Assembly: GCF_001467745.1 (NCBI RefSeq)
Contig: NZ_LNYG01000012.1
Coordinates: forward strand, 228,371 to 292,370
Direction: 5' to 3'
DNA from: Legionella jamestowniensis
GTDB lineage: Bacteria > Pseudomonadota > Gammaproteobacteria > Legionellales > Legionellaceae
DNA: 64,000 nt
Shown here: piece after piece, positions 17,666 to 27,439 of the stretch
Numbering within the stretch: position 1 is the first letter of the stretch
Layout: each line of letters begins with the position of its first letter
Translations under genes and position numbers: made by a program
The notes under the pieces: model-generated
What the model was told of the DNA's origin: nothing
Databases searched by the model: none
Seen by the model: the letters and a program-made list of their open reading frames with translations, nothing else

Positions 17666-18784
17666 TCAATTTTTCTTTTGCATTTGCTGAAAGAGTTGAT
17701 CGCCCATTTGTTTCTCTTGTGGAGACAGGGTGGGCTCCAAACGGGAAAGTTCTTTTGCTGCCTGTTCATTTTTATTAGAAGCCGCGAGCTTTAACCAGGC
17801 GTAGGCCTTGCTAAGATCTTTATTTACGCCCAATCCTGCCAGGTAGAGATAACCAAGCTTCCCTTGAGCCATGGTATTGCCTTGGTTCGCTGCTTTGCTA
17901 AACCAATAAGCTGCTTGCTGATAGTCCTTATCAATACCTGTGCCACTCAATAAAAGTTGTCCCAATTCGGCCTGGGCTTGAGCATTGCCCTGTTCCGCAG
18001 AGGCATGATACCAATAAGCCGCTTTTTCAGAATCTTGCTCCACACCTAATCCTTTCAAATATTGATAGGCTAAATGAGCCTGTGCATTTTTATGTCCTTG
18101 ATTGGCAGCACTAGAAAACCAATAAGCAGCAGCCCGCTGATCTTGGGCAATGCCATATTTACCTGTGTATAAAAGACCAAGACTATACTGTCCTTTAGCA
18201 TCCCCTTGTTCAGCCGCCTTTTCATACCAGTACAAGGCTTTTTCTACATCTTTCGGGGCACCTTGTCCCATCATGTACTGATAACCCAGGTTCACTTGGG
18301 CGCGTGCATAACCCTGCTCAGCAGATTTTTTAAACCAGTCAAATGCTTTTGTTTCATTCGCTTCAACACCATCCCCCACGGCGTACATTAAACCAATATT
18401 ACGTTGGGCTATTGGATTACCTTGCTCCGCAGCTTTCATATACCAATGAAAAGCTTGCTGAAAATCTCTTTTGACCCCCTGTCCATTATCATAAAGGAAG
18501 CCCAAACTAAGTTGAGCCAGTGCATTATTTTTTTTCGCTGATTTCTCATACCATTCTTTGGCTTTTGTATCATCCTTAATTACTCCGAGGCCATATTGAT
18601 ACATGCGCCCAATCAAGTACATCGCTTCTTCATTACCTTCATTCGCAGCTTGGACTAGATGGGAATAAGCCGTAGCATAATCACCATTTTCATAAGCGGA
18701 AAAACCAACAATTACATCGGCAAAAACTGAGTTGGCAAAAAGAACAGCGGCAATAAAAAACTTACTCCGCATGCTGACCCCCAA
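17666..18784 (-). CDS. lpnE: Exported Sel1-repeat protein, LpnE-like
   Basis: A 372-aa protein with a signal peptide (FFIAAVLFANSVFA) and eight Sel1-like repeats of about 36 residues, each with the A-x2-LG-x2-Y-x2-G core (for example AQLSLGFLYDNGQGV and AQGKLGYLYLAGLGV). Repeat number, size and export signal match LpnE of L. pneumophila (about 375 aa, eight repeats), which promotes host-cell entry and binds host phosphoinositide machinery. Paralogous Sel1 proteins (EnhC, LidL) are larger. The symbol is given on architecture only. The start may be Met1 at 18784 or Met5 at 18772. Confidence 0.7.
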   Translation of the reverse strand: MGVSMRSKFFIAAVLFANSVFADVIVGFSAYENGDYATAYSHLVQAANEGNEEAMYLIGRMYQYGLGVIKDDTKAKEWYEKSAKKNNALAQLSLGFLYDNGQGVKRDFQQAFHWYMKAAEQGNPIAQRNIGLMYAVGDGVEANETKAFDWFKKSAEQGYARAQVNLGYQYMMGQGAPKDVEKALYWYEKAAEQGDAKGQYSLGLLYTGKYGIAQDQRAAAYWFSSAANQGHKNAQAHLAYQYLKGLGVEQDSEKAAYWYHASAEQGNAQAQAELGQLLLSGTGIDKDYQQAAYWFSKAANQGNTMAQGKLGYLYLAGLGVNKDLSKAYAWLKLAASNKNEQAAKELSRLEPTLSPQEKQMGDQLFQQMQKKN

Positions 18785-19070
18785 GTTATACTCTTATTAA
18801 AAGCGTAGAATATCCAGGCAACAAAGCCAAATACGGTAGAAAGTTTTGGAGTAAAATTTACAAGAATACTGACTAGGGATAAATTCTTAGCGTAGGTTAA
18901 AATCGCATAAGCAGCAGCTTAAGTTGTAAAATTTAAATCTTAAAAAATAAAACCGAAATACCCACAACCAGCATGGGTTTTTCAGTACAATCTGATAAAG
19001 ACTCAAAATAAAGTGTGTGCCCTCTGCCAGAGCTACAATTAATATAAGTAAATGATTAAAGGAATGAGCA

Positions 19071-19991
19071 ATGACAATAGGATTTATTTCACATCAGGAT
19101 TGTTTACTTCATCAGATGGGGGCTTTTCATCCTGAACAACCAGCCAGGCTTAAAGTAATTGAAGACGCTGTATCCCATTCTGATTTAACCAATCAGTTGC
19201 GTTATTATCAGGCACCTTTGGCTGAACCTGAACATCTATTGCGCGTTCATGACCAGGATTATGTAGATTATGTCTTTAGGATGTCCCCGGTGGAAGGAAT
19301 GGTTTCTCTGGATCCTGACGTGATGATGAATCCTCACTCGCTTACTGCCGCATTGCGGGCAGCAGGCGCTGTTATTTACGGTGTGGAATTAATCATGAAT
19401 CAAGAAGTAAATACCGTTTTTTGTAATGTTCGTCCTCCTGGGCATCATGCTGAACATAATAAAGCGATGGGATTTTGTCTATTTAATAATATTGCTATTG
19501 GTGTCGCGCATGCTTTAGAGAGGTTTAACCTAAACCGTATTGCCATTATTGACTTTGACGTCCATCATGGCAATGGTACTGAAGACATTTTTCAAAAAGA
19601 GCCCCGAGTATTGTATTGTTCTACATTTCAGCATCCGTTTTATCCTTACAGTGGTTCCACCACACACAGCGAACATATTCTTAACATTCCACTTCCTGCT
19701 GGAACTACCGGAGAATTATTTCGTGAAAAAGTTGAAATGCTCTGGTTGCAAAAAATTGAGCAATTTGCACCAGACATGATATTTTTTTCCGCAGGGTTTG
19801 ATGCGTACTATAAAGATGACATGGCCAATTTGAAGCTACGGACAGAAGACTATCGATGGATAACACAAAAGATTAAAAAAATCGCTGACACACACTGCAA
19901 GGGACGCATGCTCTCTGCACTAGAAGGAGGATACTATTTAAACGATTTAGGTGCCTGCGTGGTAGCACATCTTCGAGGATTGTTAAACTAA
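19071..19991 (+). CDS. Histone deacetylase family protein
   Basis: A 306-aa zinc-dependent deacetylase of the arginase/HDAC fold. Visible are the active-site His pair in PPGHHAEHNKAMGFC, the zinc ligands in DFDVHHGNGTED and AGFDAYYKDD, and the closing loop EGGYYLNDLG. Bacterial members act on acetylated small molecules (polyamines, acetoin pathway) or proteins. It is clearly shorter than LphD, the L. pneumophila nuclear HDAC effector, so I read it as a separate, probably bacterial cytosolic enzyme. It is monocistronic, with AAAGGAATGAGCA before the ATG. Confidence 0.93.
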   Translation: MTIGFISHQDCLLHQMGAFHPEQPARLKVIEDAVSHSDLTNQLRYYQAPLAEPEHLLRVHDQDYVDYVFRMSPVEGMVSLDPDVMMNPHSLTAALRAAGAVIYGVELIMNQEVNTVFCNVRPPGHHAEHNKAMGFCLFNNIAIGVAHALERFNLNRIAIIDFDVHHGNGTEDIFQKEPRVLYCSTFQHPFYPYSGSTTHSEHILNIPLPAGTTGELFREKVEMLWLQKIEQFAPDMIFFSAGFDAYYKDDMANLKLRTEDYRWITQKIKKIADTHCKGRMLSALEGGYYLNDLGACVVAHLRGLLN

Positions 19992-20128
19992 ATGTAGCTT
20001 CAAATATACCCACATATTAAAATCCTTAAATAAGGGGAGGGTTTATTTGAAGCCAACTGTGAATTTCATCAAAACATAAGAAGGAGGAAACTTAATAAGG
20101 GCTCACGTCCATATTTCCCTTATTTAAC

Positions 20129-20791
20129 TTACATAATATTACAATTTGTATTTTCTTCCTCATAGATAAAATTCGGCTCATCAACTGGTTCAACCACTCT
20201 TGGTCTAAATATAGGATGTTGAGAAGAAAGTAGTGATGCAAGTAAAAATAAGGTTTGATTAGTGTTGTTCCTTGTATTTTGCTGTGCCTTTTTTATATCC
20301 TTTTTATGTTCTTCTTGTTCTGAAGGAGTTAATGTAGTTTCCTCCTCATACTCCTTTTCTAAAGTACTTCCTTTATAGTTTTGGTAATACTGAAAGAAAG
20401 TTTCAGCTACATTTTTTACCTCGTGAATATTCTGGAAGAATTTATACTCCTTACTATGCACGACTTGTTGCTCAAATATTTTAGTAAGATAACATTTCAT
20501 AATCTCTGGGGTAACTTCAATTAAAAATGGTATATGAAGATGATAAATAGTACTTTCTCGAACATTTGTATGTTCCTTTTTTCGATGATAAACCCCAGAA
20601 GTTAACCCGATTCCTTCTTCCGGGCCAACGTATGGCATATCATTTATAAAATGCTGATGCAGATGTTCCCAGTTATTTCTTTTTTGACTGGCAAGTTCTT
20701 TTTCGCCGTTAAAATAAATAGTAATTACTTTTTTAACCACCTGGATTTTAACAGCGACGTCATCTGTCATTAATTCAATATTAAAGGGCAT
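20129..20791 (-). CDS. Candidate prenylated effector with C-terminal CaaX box
   Basis: A 220-aa protein with no domain I recognise. Its last four residues are CNIM, a canonical CaaX box (compare CVIM of K-Ras4B), where a terminal Met predicts host farnesylation. The segment before it (EEENTN) is flexible and acidic, and a short hydrophobic stretch lies at about 180-192. Some Legionella effectors, such as AnkB, are prenylated by the host through this motif. The ATG has a strong AAGGAGAGAAAAT site, and an exact PmrA consensus lies 47 bp upstream. These two independent signs make an effector likely. The gene is alone between an HDAC gene and a catabolic cluster. Confidence 0.75.
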   Translation of the reverse strand: MPFNIELMTDDVAVKIQVVKKVITIYFNGEKELASQKRNNWEHLHQHFINDMPYVGPEEGIGLTSGVYHRKKEHTNVRESTIYHLHIPFLIEVTPEIMKCYLTKIFEQQVVHSKEYKFFQNIHEVKNVAETFFQYYQNYKGSTLEKEYEEETTLTPSEQEEHKKDIKKAQQNTRNNTNQTLFLLASLLSSQHPIFRPRVVEPVDEPNFIYEEENTNCNIM

Positions 20792-20837
20792 ATTTTCTCT
20801 CCTTGGTAATAAAAAAGAGCAAATTACACGTTTAATA

Positions 20838-20853
20838 TTAAGAGAATATTAAG
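20838..20853 (-). promoter_or_regulatory. PmrA box upstream of the CaaX gene
   Basis: On the minus strand CTTAATATTCTCTTAA matches cTTAA-N2-TT-N2-cTTAA at every fixed position. It ends 47 bp before the start codon of the CaaX protein. PmrA is the response regulator that controls icm/dot-associated and effector genes in Legionella and Coxiella. Confidence 0.65.
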
Positions 20854-20987
20854 AACATATTTTTAACAAAATAAAATCTTTGCCCACGACAAAATTTGAA
20901 TTGCATTATAGCAATGCCGTGATCTTCTAAACTACAATACCCTATAGGCATCAATTCCAATCAACATTGGACAACTTGTTCTGGAAA

Positions 20988-21977
20988 TTATTGCTTCAAT
21001 ACAATAACTGCAGCCCCCGTAAACCGTCCGTGCCGCAAATCATCGAGTGCTTGGTTAGTTTGTGTCAAAGAATAGGTATGAACTTCCGTTTTAATTGGGA
21101 TTTTAGGGGCCAATGCCAGGAACTCTTCTCCATCTTTTCGTGTTAAATTTGCAACAGAACACAACGTCCTTTCTCCCCATAAAATTTCATAGGGAAAGGT
21201 TGGAATATCACTCATATGAATTCCGGCACAAACCACTACACCACCTTTCATTGTTGCCTGTAAAGCAACCGGAACCAATTCACCCACAGGAGCAAAAATA
21301 ATAGCAGCATCAAGCAAACGCGGCGCTTTTTCATCGGAACCACCTGCCCAGATAGCGCCAAGCTTGTAAGCAAAATTCTGAGCAGCTTCATCACCCGGGC
21401 TGGTAAATGCATACACGCTGCGATGTTGATAATTTGCAACTTGAATTAAAATATGGGCTGCAGCACCGAAACCATACAGACCTATGTGCTTTGCTGTGCC
21501 CGTTTTTAATAAGGCGCGATACCCTATTAAGCCTGCGCAAAACAAAGGGGCGGCTTGTTCATCAGGATAACCTTCAGGAATTGGGAAACAGAATGGTGCA
21601 TTAGCAACACAATATTCTGCAAAGCCACCGTCAATTTGATAGCCGGTAAATTGAGCAGAATCACATAAATTTTCACGCCCATTTAAGCAAAACTCACAAT
21701 AGCCACAACTACTACCAAGCCATGGCACCCCTACACGTTGGCCAATGGTAAATTGATTTACAGAGTTGCCTAACTCTTCAACTACACCAACAATTTGGTG
21801 TCCGGGAATAAGCGGGAGTTTGGGTTGATGAAGTTCACCGTCTACAACATGAAGGTCAGTACGGCAAATGCCGCAGGCTTTTACTTTTATTAAAATTTGC
21901 CCAGCCTGAGGTTTAGGACATTTTACAGTAGTTGATCTTAAAGGGGTACCCGGTTTTTCCAGTAGCATGACATCCAT
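20988..21977 (-). CDS. Zinc-dependent alcohol dehydrogenase
   Basis: A 329-aa medium-chain dehydrogenase. It has the catalytic-zinc region GICRTDLHVVDG and PGHQIVGVVEELG, and the four-Cys structural zinc lobe CGYCEFCLNGRENLC. The coenzyme-binding part is slightly unusual: IGLYGFGAAAHILIQVA replaces the common GxGxxG with GFGAAA. Reduction or oxidation of an alcohol/aldehyde pair with NAD(P) is expected; the substrate is unknown. It lies 83 bp downstream of the thiolase gene on the same strand and may be the last gene of that cluster. Confidence 0.92.
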   Translation of the reverse strand: MDVMLLEKPGTPLRSTTVKCPKPQAGQILIKVKACGICRTDLHVVDGELHQPKLPLIPGHQIVGVVEELGNSVNQFTIGQRVGVPWLGSSCGYCEFCLNGRENLCDSAQFTGYQIDGGFAEYCVANAPFCFPIPEGYPDEQAAPLFCAGLIGYRALLKTGTAKHIGLYGFGAAAHILIQVANYQHRSVYAFTSPGDEAAQNFAYKLGAIWAGGSDEKAPRLLDAAIIFAPVGELVPVALQATMKGGVVVCAGIHMSDIPTFPYEILWGERTLCSVANLTRKDGEEFLALAPKIPIKTEVHTYSLTQTNQALDDLRHGRFTGAAVIVLKQ

Positions 21978-22060
21978 GACGGTTCCTTGTCATAAGGGAT
22001 TTATATCCCAGGCAAGACATCTGAAGTGCTATCAGATGCCTTGGTAGTACTAAGTGTAGT

Positions 22061-23245
22061 TTAAATCGCCTCGAATATGGCTGCAGCACCCATTCCTGTA
22101 CCTATGCACATAGTAACCATTCCATATTTACCTTTTGTGCGGCGCAGGCCATGTAATAATGTTGCAGCACGAATTGTACCGGTTGCACCAAGAGGATGGC
22201 CTAAGGCAATAGCACCACCTAGAGGATTAACCTTATCACCCGGGAGATCGAGCGTTTTAATAACGGCCAAAGCCTGAGCCGCAAATGCTTCATTAAGCTC
22301 AATCCAATCCATTTGATCCAGGGTTAATCCTGCACGCTTTAGCGCTAATGGCACAGCATTAATAGGACCTATACCCATCACTTCAGGGGCGACACCAGCT
22401 ACAGCATAACCCCGTAAGCGCCCCATAGGTTGTAAGTCATATCGTTTCAACGCGTCTTCACTAGCCAATAAGGCAATACCAGCCCCATCGCTTGTTTGCG
22501 AACTATTACCTGCTGTCACTGTCCCCTTTGCCGCAAATACAGGCCTAAGGCGAGAAATAACGTCATAGGAAGTATCCGCACGAGGCCCCTCATCATCACT
22601 AATTAGTTTCTTTTTGCAGAGTACTTCAGAAGTTGCTAAATCAGCCTGACGGACAGTAATTTCCATTGGTGTTATTTCTTCTTTAAAATCACCACGTTGT
22701 TGCGCGGCCACTGCGCGACGATGGCTTTCAGCAGCAAACTCATCTTGTTGTTCACGCGTAACTTCCCAGCGTTTGGCGACATTTTCTGCAGTAATTCCCA
22801 TTCCGTAGGCAATAGCAACATGTTCATCATTAAAAATGGCAGGGTTTGCAGTATATTTATTACCTCCCAGGGGAACCATTGACATACTTTCAACGCCTCC
22901 AGCCAAAGCAAGGGAAATATCACCATTACTGATGGAGGCAGCCGCAGTGACAATGCTTTGCACCCCGGAAGAGCAGAAACGATTAATTGTCATCGCTGGA
23001 ACACACTGAGGAATATCTGCCAGTAATGAAGCGATACGGGCCACATTCATCCCCTGCTCCGCTTCAGGCATTGCACAGCCAATAACGATATCGCCAATAG
23101 CTTGCCAATCGACAGATTGATTGCGCTTCTTTAAAGTTCGAATCGTATGTGCCAATAAGTCATCAGGCAGTGTATGTCGGAAGACACCTCTTGGCGCTTT
23201 CCCAACAGGAGTACGCAATACATCAACTACATATACATTTGTCAT
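22061..23245 (-). CDS. Acetyl-CoA acyltransferase (thiolase)
   Basis: A 394-aa thiolase that cleaves 3-ketoacyl-CoA to acetyl-CoA in beta-oxidation. The acyl-accepting Cys lies in INRFCSSGVQ, the His in GHPLGATGT and the second Cys in CIGTGMGAA. The preceding gene encodes the matching dehydrogenase/hydratase, ending 12 bp upstream, so the pair resembles a fadN-fadA operon. The substrate chain length cannot be read from the sequence. Confidence 0.95.
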   Translation of the reverse strand: MTNVYVVDVLRTPVGKAPRGVFRHTLPDDLLAHTIRTLKKRNQSVDWQAIGDIVIGCAMPEAEQGMNVARIASLLADIPQCVPAMTINRFCSSGVQSIVTAAASISNGDISLALAGGVESMSMVPLGGNKYTANPAIFNDEHVAIAYGMGITAENVAKRWEVTREQQDEFAAESHRRAVAAQQRGDFKEEITPMEITVRQADLATSEVLCKKKLISDDEGPRADTSYDVISRLRPVFAAKGTVTAGNSSQTSDGAGIALLASEDALKRYDLQPMGRLRGYAVAGVAPEVMGIGPINAVPLALKRAGLTLDQMDWIELNEAFAAQALAVIKTLDLPGDKVNPLGGAIALGHPLGATGTIRAATLLHGLRRTKGKYGMVTMCIGTGMGAAAIFEAI

Positions 23246-23257
23246 TGTTAAGTCTCC

Positions 23258-25624
23258 TTAATTGCGCAAGGGCTTGCCGGTTTCTAATAAATGGCTAATG
23301 CGAGCTTGTGACAAAGGTGTCCCTGCCAAGGTCATAAACGCTTTTTTCTCTAAGTGGAGCAGCCATGCTTCATCCACCATTTCCCCCTCATTCACTTGTC
23401 CGCCACACAACACATTGGCTAATTCATTCGCTAGGAAATAATCGTGTTGGGAAATGAACCCACCTTCTAGCCAATTAACAAGCCCTGCTTGCAAGCGCGC
23501 ATGGCCTTCACGGCCTGCTACTTTAAAACGCGTTTTAAGAGGAGGTTGATAATTCATGGCTTGCATGAGTTTCACCTGGGCTAAAGCAGCATAGAGCACT
23601 TCATTAGGATGCATTACCCAATGATCTTTATGACGTAGATAGCCTTTTTGACGTGCTTCTGGCGCACTACCAGCCACAAAAGCGGTCGCAATTTGTTGAA
23701 AATAAGATTGTAAAAACAGCAACAAATCAGCATCTCCTGCCTTACAGGCTGCCCGCATTGCCATTTCTTTACAACCACCACCGGCTGGGATTAAACCAAC
23801 ACCAGCTTCAACCAATCCTGGATAAGATTCAAAAGCAGCTACAACTGCACTACAATGCATCATTAACTCGCAGCCGCCACCCAAAGCTCGACCACGAAGT
23901 GCGGCAACCGTGGGAATTGGGGAATATTTTAAGCGCATCGCCACATGCTGAAACTGCGTTATCATTGCTTCTAAAGCATCCATCTTATTAGATTGGATTA
24001 GGGATGCCACGCCTCTTAAATCTGCTCCTGAACTAAAATTACTGGCATCCGATTGATAAATAATCAATCCCTGATATTCTTTTTCTGCCTTATCCAGTGC
24101 TTGCTCTATACCATCAAGCACCGCCTGGCCAATAGTATTGGCTTTACTTTTAAATGTAAGTACAGCGACCTCGTCTTTAAGAAGCCATAACCGTACACCA
24201 TCATTTTCAAATATTGTCGGGGCGTAAAAATTTTTCTCTTTTAAAACCCTGTCAGGGAAAAATTGACGCTGGTATACGGGAAGTTGGCTACGTGAGACAT
24301 AATTGCCCTGCTGTGGCGAATAAGCACCCTCTTCCTGATAAAATTCATTAACCTTTTTAAGCCAATCCGGTAATCTGGCTTGACTTAATGTTTCATTTGC
24401 AGTTTTCGCTTTTTCGATGAGCTCTAACATCGCAGTAAGGCCTGCCGCTTGCCAAGTTTCAAATGGCCCTTGCTGCCATCCAAAGCCCCAACGAATAGCC
24501 AAATCAACATCTCGAACACTATTAGCGATTTCTTCCAAATGATAAGCACAATAATGAAACAAATCACGATAACAAGCCATTAAAAATTGTGCTTGTTTAT
24601 TGCTTGAAGACATCAGATGCTGCATTCGTTGTGCTGCATCAGGCGTTTTCATAATTGCTTTCAATTCTTCGCTAACTTCCCCCTTGGCGGGACGATATGA
24701 GTGTGAAGACAAATCATATACTTCAATTATCTTCCCATTCTTTCTATAGATCCCTTGACCTGTTTTCTGGCCTAAGTGTCCCTGCTTAATTAAACCTGTT
24801 AACCATTCGGGGAGTTTAAAATGAGCATGCCAGGGATCATCAGACAACTGCTCTTTCATGGTATTTACTACATGTGCCATGGTGTCCAAGCCGACTACAT
24901 CCATTGTCCTGAATGTCGCAGATTTTGGCCGCCCCAATAAGGTCCCCGTAAGTGCATCGACTTCATCCAAACCAAGATTCATTGCTTCGGCATGATGTAA
25001 AGTTGCTAATAGTGAAAAAACACCAATCCGATTAGCAATAAAATTAGGCGTATCTTTTGCGCGAACAACCCCTTTGCCAAGACGACTTGTCAACCAAGCT
25101 TCAAGCTGATCTAACAATTTAGGATCGGTCGTGTTCGCCGGGATTAACTCGGCAAGATGCATATAGCGTGGGGGATTAAAAAAGTGAACGCCACAAAATT
25201 GCTCACGCAACGCTTGAGGCAATACATCACAAAGCGTGTTAATGCTTAAACCTGACGTATTACTTACTAAAATAGTATGTTTACTGACATGTGGTGCAAT
25301 GTTGCGGTATAACTCTTCTTTCCAATCAAGACGCTCGGCAATTGCTTCAATAATTAAATCACAGCTATTTAAATCATTTAAATTATCCTGATAGTTTCTA
25401 GCTTGCAAAAACGCGGCTGTTTGGGGAGTCGCCACTGGTGAGGGTTTCAATTTACCTAAATGAGCAATTGCTTTGTCCACTAAAGCATTGCTGCTTCCCT
25501 CTTTGGCTGCCAAGTCAAACAATAACGTTTCAATCCCTGCGTTCACGCAATGGGCTGCAATTTGAGCCCCCATAACACCGGCACCGAGAACCGCGACTTT
25601 CTTAATGAAAAAAGGTTCGTGCAT
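23258..25624 (-). CDS. 3-hydroxyacyl-CoA dehydrogenase / enoyl-CoA hydratase, FadN type
   Basis: A 788-aa bifunctional beta-oxidation enzyme. The NAD-binding dehydrogenase comes first (VAVLGAGVMGAQIAAHCVNA, VHFFNPPRYM, NFIANRIGV) and the crotonase/hydratase part lies at about residues 480-680 (SSGADLRG, ALRGRALGGGCELMMHCSA, AGVGLIPAGGGCKEM). This order and the length are those of Bacillus FadN, the reverse of enterobacterial FadB. It is translationally close to the thiolase gene (12-bp gap). It starts with ATG near GGACAGGATC, with the repeat region C upstream. Confidence 0.95.
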   Translation of the reverse strand: MHEPFFIKKVAVLGAGVMGAQIAAHCVNAGIETLLFDLAAKEGSSNALVDKAIAHLGKLKPSPVATPQTAAFLQARNYQDNLNDLNSCDLIIEAIAERLDWKEELYRNIAPHVSKHTILVSNTSGLSINTLCDVLPQALREQFCGVHFFNPPRYMHLAELIPANTTDPKLLDQLEAWLTSRLGKGVVRAKDTPNFIANRIGVFSLLATLHHAEAMNLGLDEVDALTGTLLGRPKSATFRTMDVVGLDTMAHVVNTMKEQLSDDPWHAHFKLPEWLTGLIKQGHLGQKTGQGIYRKNGKIIEVYDLSSHSYRPAKGEVSEELKAIMKTPDAAQRMQHLMSSSNKQAQFLMACYRDLFHYCAYHLEEIANSVRDVDLAIRWGFGWQQGPFETWQAAGLTAMLELIEKAKTANETLSQARLPDWLKKVNEFYQEEGAYSPQQGNYVSRSQLPVYQRQFFPDRVLKEKNFYAPTIFENDGVRLWLLKDEVAVLTFKSKANTIGQAVLDGIEQALDKAEKEYQGLIIYQSDASNFSSGADLRGVASLIQSNKMDALEAMITQFQHVAMRLKYSPIPTVAALRGRALGGGCELMMHCSAVVAAFESYPGLVEAGVGLIPAGGGCKEMAMRAACKAGDADLLLFLQSYFQQIATAFVAGSAPEARQKGYLRHKDHWVMHPNEVLYAALAQVKLMQAMNYQPPLKTRFKVAGREGHARLQAGLVNWLEGGFISQHDYFLANELANVLCGGQVNEGEMVDEAWLLHLEKKAFMTLAGTPLSQARISHLLETGKPLRN

Positions 25625-25765
25625 GATCCTGTCCTCTATTTTTGTGGGGCACTTGTAATAAGTGCAATAGTCCTAATCCAAAACCTTTAAAATTGATGTT
25701 AAAAGGCCTTCAACACAGTCCGTATGAGCACATCTACGGACCTTACTATTTGAGTAATTTTCATC

Positions 25766-25876
25766 ATTCTAAGCAAGACTCCGTCATTCTGAGCAAAGCG
25801 AAGAATCCCTCATTTAAACCTCGAAGTTAGCTGCAGGAGATCTTTCGCTTCGCTCAAGATGACGATAAAGCATCGT
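25766..25876. repeat. Dispersed palindromic repeat, family C
   Basis: CGTCATTCTGAGCAAAGCGA (25781-25800) pairs with the later TTTCGCTTCGCTCAAGATGA, giving an imperfect inverted repeat of about 100 bp. It sits in the 288-bp gap between the FadN-like gene and the ALDH gene; no gene is seen there. Confidence 0.55.
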
Positions 25877-25912
25877 CACCAACACTTACTGTCATTTCCC
25901 TGAGGTCAATTG

Positions 25913-27430
25913 CTAGATATTAAAGCGAATCCCTTGCGCTAAAGGCAATGCATCTCCCCAGTTAATGGTATTGGTTTGACGACGCATATAAGCTTTCCAG
26001 GCATCAGATCCTGATTCTCGACCTCCACCAGTATCTTTTTCGCCTCCAAAAGCACCACCAATTTCAGCACCAGAAGTCCCAATATTAATATTGGCAATAC
26101 CACAATCACTGCCTAAAGCACTTAGAAAAGCTTCAGCATGCTTTAAATTTTGTGTAAACATTGCAGAAGAAAGCCCTTGAGGAACACCATTTTGTAAGGA
26201 AATGGCTTCTTCTATCGAGCTGTAGGGCATTACATAAAGAATAGGTGCAAATGTTTCTTCCTGCACAATATCCCAATCATTTTCAACATCAGTAACTAAG
26301 GTGGGTTGCACGAAAGAACCAGGCTTATTCAACGCCTCGCCACCAAAAACAATTTGTCCACCTGCTGAGGTAATTCGAGCAATAGCCTGCTTAAACTGTT
26401 TAACCGCCTGTTCATCTATCAATGGCCCCATTAAATTTTTACTATCCAACGGGTCGCCGATAGTCACTTGCTCATAAGCATGCTGTAAGCGCTTAACAAC
26501 ATCGCTAAACATCGATTTATGAACAAACAAACGACGTGTTGAAGTGCAGCGTTGTCCTGCCGTACCTACCGCTCCAAAAACAATGGCAGGAATGGCCAAA
26601 TTTAGGTCTGCTGACTCGTCAAGAATAATGGCATTATTACCACCAAGTTCCAGAATGGTTTTTCCAAGGCGTTTAGCCACATTAGCTGCAACTTGTCTTC
26701 CTACAGCAGTTGAGCCTGTAAATGAGATCAAAGGGATACGCGCATCATTGACCATTGCGTCGGCCACATCATGGGACTCTGGAATGATTAACCCAAAAAT
26801 TTCAGGACAGTTATTTTTCTGCAGTACTTTATTGCAGATATACTGAACAGCAATCGCACAGAGCGGTGTTTTTGCGGAGGGTTTCCACAACGTCACATTC
26901 CCACAAATCGCTGCAATGAAGGCATTCCAGGCCCAAACTGCAACAGGAAAATTAAACGCCGAAATTACACCAACAATACCATAAGGGTGCCATTGTTCAT
27001 ACATGCGATGCTTGGGCCGCTCTGAATGCATTGTCTTGCCATAGAGCATTCTGGATTGACCTACTGCGAAGTCGGCAATATCTATCATCTCCTGCACTTC
27101 GCCATCCCCTTCCTGCTTCGATTTGCCCATTTCCAAAGAAACCAGGCTACCTAAGGCATCTTTATGTTCACGCAAAGCCTGACCTAGTTGCCGTATGATT
27201 TCTCCTCTTTGTGGAGCAGGGACTTCGCGCCAGGCTAGTGCAGCTTTTTGACCACGTTCAATCACTTGTTCATAATCTTTCATAGAGCAAGTGGCTACTT
27301 CCGCAAGCCTATTACCTGTTGCCGGATTAAAGGAAGGCAAGCGGCTTGAACCAATCTCGCTCTGCCACCCCTGACCGCTAAAAGCGCCAGGATTAACTTC
27401 AGCAATATTAAGACGTTTTAATAATTCCAT
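25913..27430 (-). CDS. ALDH7-like aldehyde dehydrogenase (aminoadipate semialdehyde type)
   Basis: A 505-aa NAD(P)-dependent aldehyde dehydrogenase. It has the catalytic Glu in [12 protein letters not shown] and the nucleophile Cys in [13 protein letters not shown], and the N-terminal part and length fit the ALDH7/AmaB group that oxidises alpha-aminoadipate semialdehyde. The gene just upstream (9-bp gap) is a saccharopine-dehydrogenase-like enzyme, which would supply that semialdehyde, so lysine breakdown by the saccharopine route is likely. The substrate is inferred from this pairing. Confidence 0.9.
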   Translation of the reverse strand: MELLKRLNIAEVNPGAFSGQGWQSEIGSSRLPSFNPATGNRLAEVATCSMKDYEQVIERGQKAALAWREVPAPQRGEIIRQLGQALREHKDALGSLVSLEMGKSKQEGDGEVQEMIDIADFAVGQSRMLYGKTMHSERPKHRMYEQWHPYGIVGVISAFNFPVAVWAWNAFIAAICGNVTLWKPSAKTPLCAIAVQYICNKVLQKNNCPEIFGLIIPESHDVADAMVNDARIPLISFTGSTAVGRQVAANVAKRLGKTILELGGNNAIILDESADLNLAIPAIVFGAVGTAGQRCTSTRRLFVHKSMFSDVVKRLQHAYEQVTIGDPLDSKNLMGPLIDEQAVKQFKQAIARITSAGGQIVFGGEALNKPGSFVQPTLVTDVENDWDIVQEETFAPILYVMPYSSIEEAISLQNGVPQGLSSAMFTQNLKHAEAFLSALGSDCGIANINIGTSGAEIGGAFGGEKDTGGGRESGSDAWKAYMRRQTNTINWGDALPLAQGIRFNI

Positions 27431-27439
27431 TGACTTCTC

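Noticed and set aside
19997-20053. Long imperfect hairpin after the HDAC-family gene
   Set aside because: GCTTCAAATA and TATTTGAAGC-like arms are present, but the loop is about 25 bases and no T-run follows, so I do not call it a terminator.
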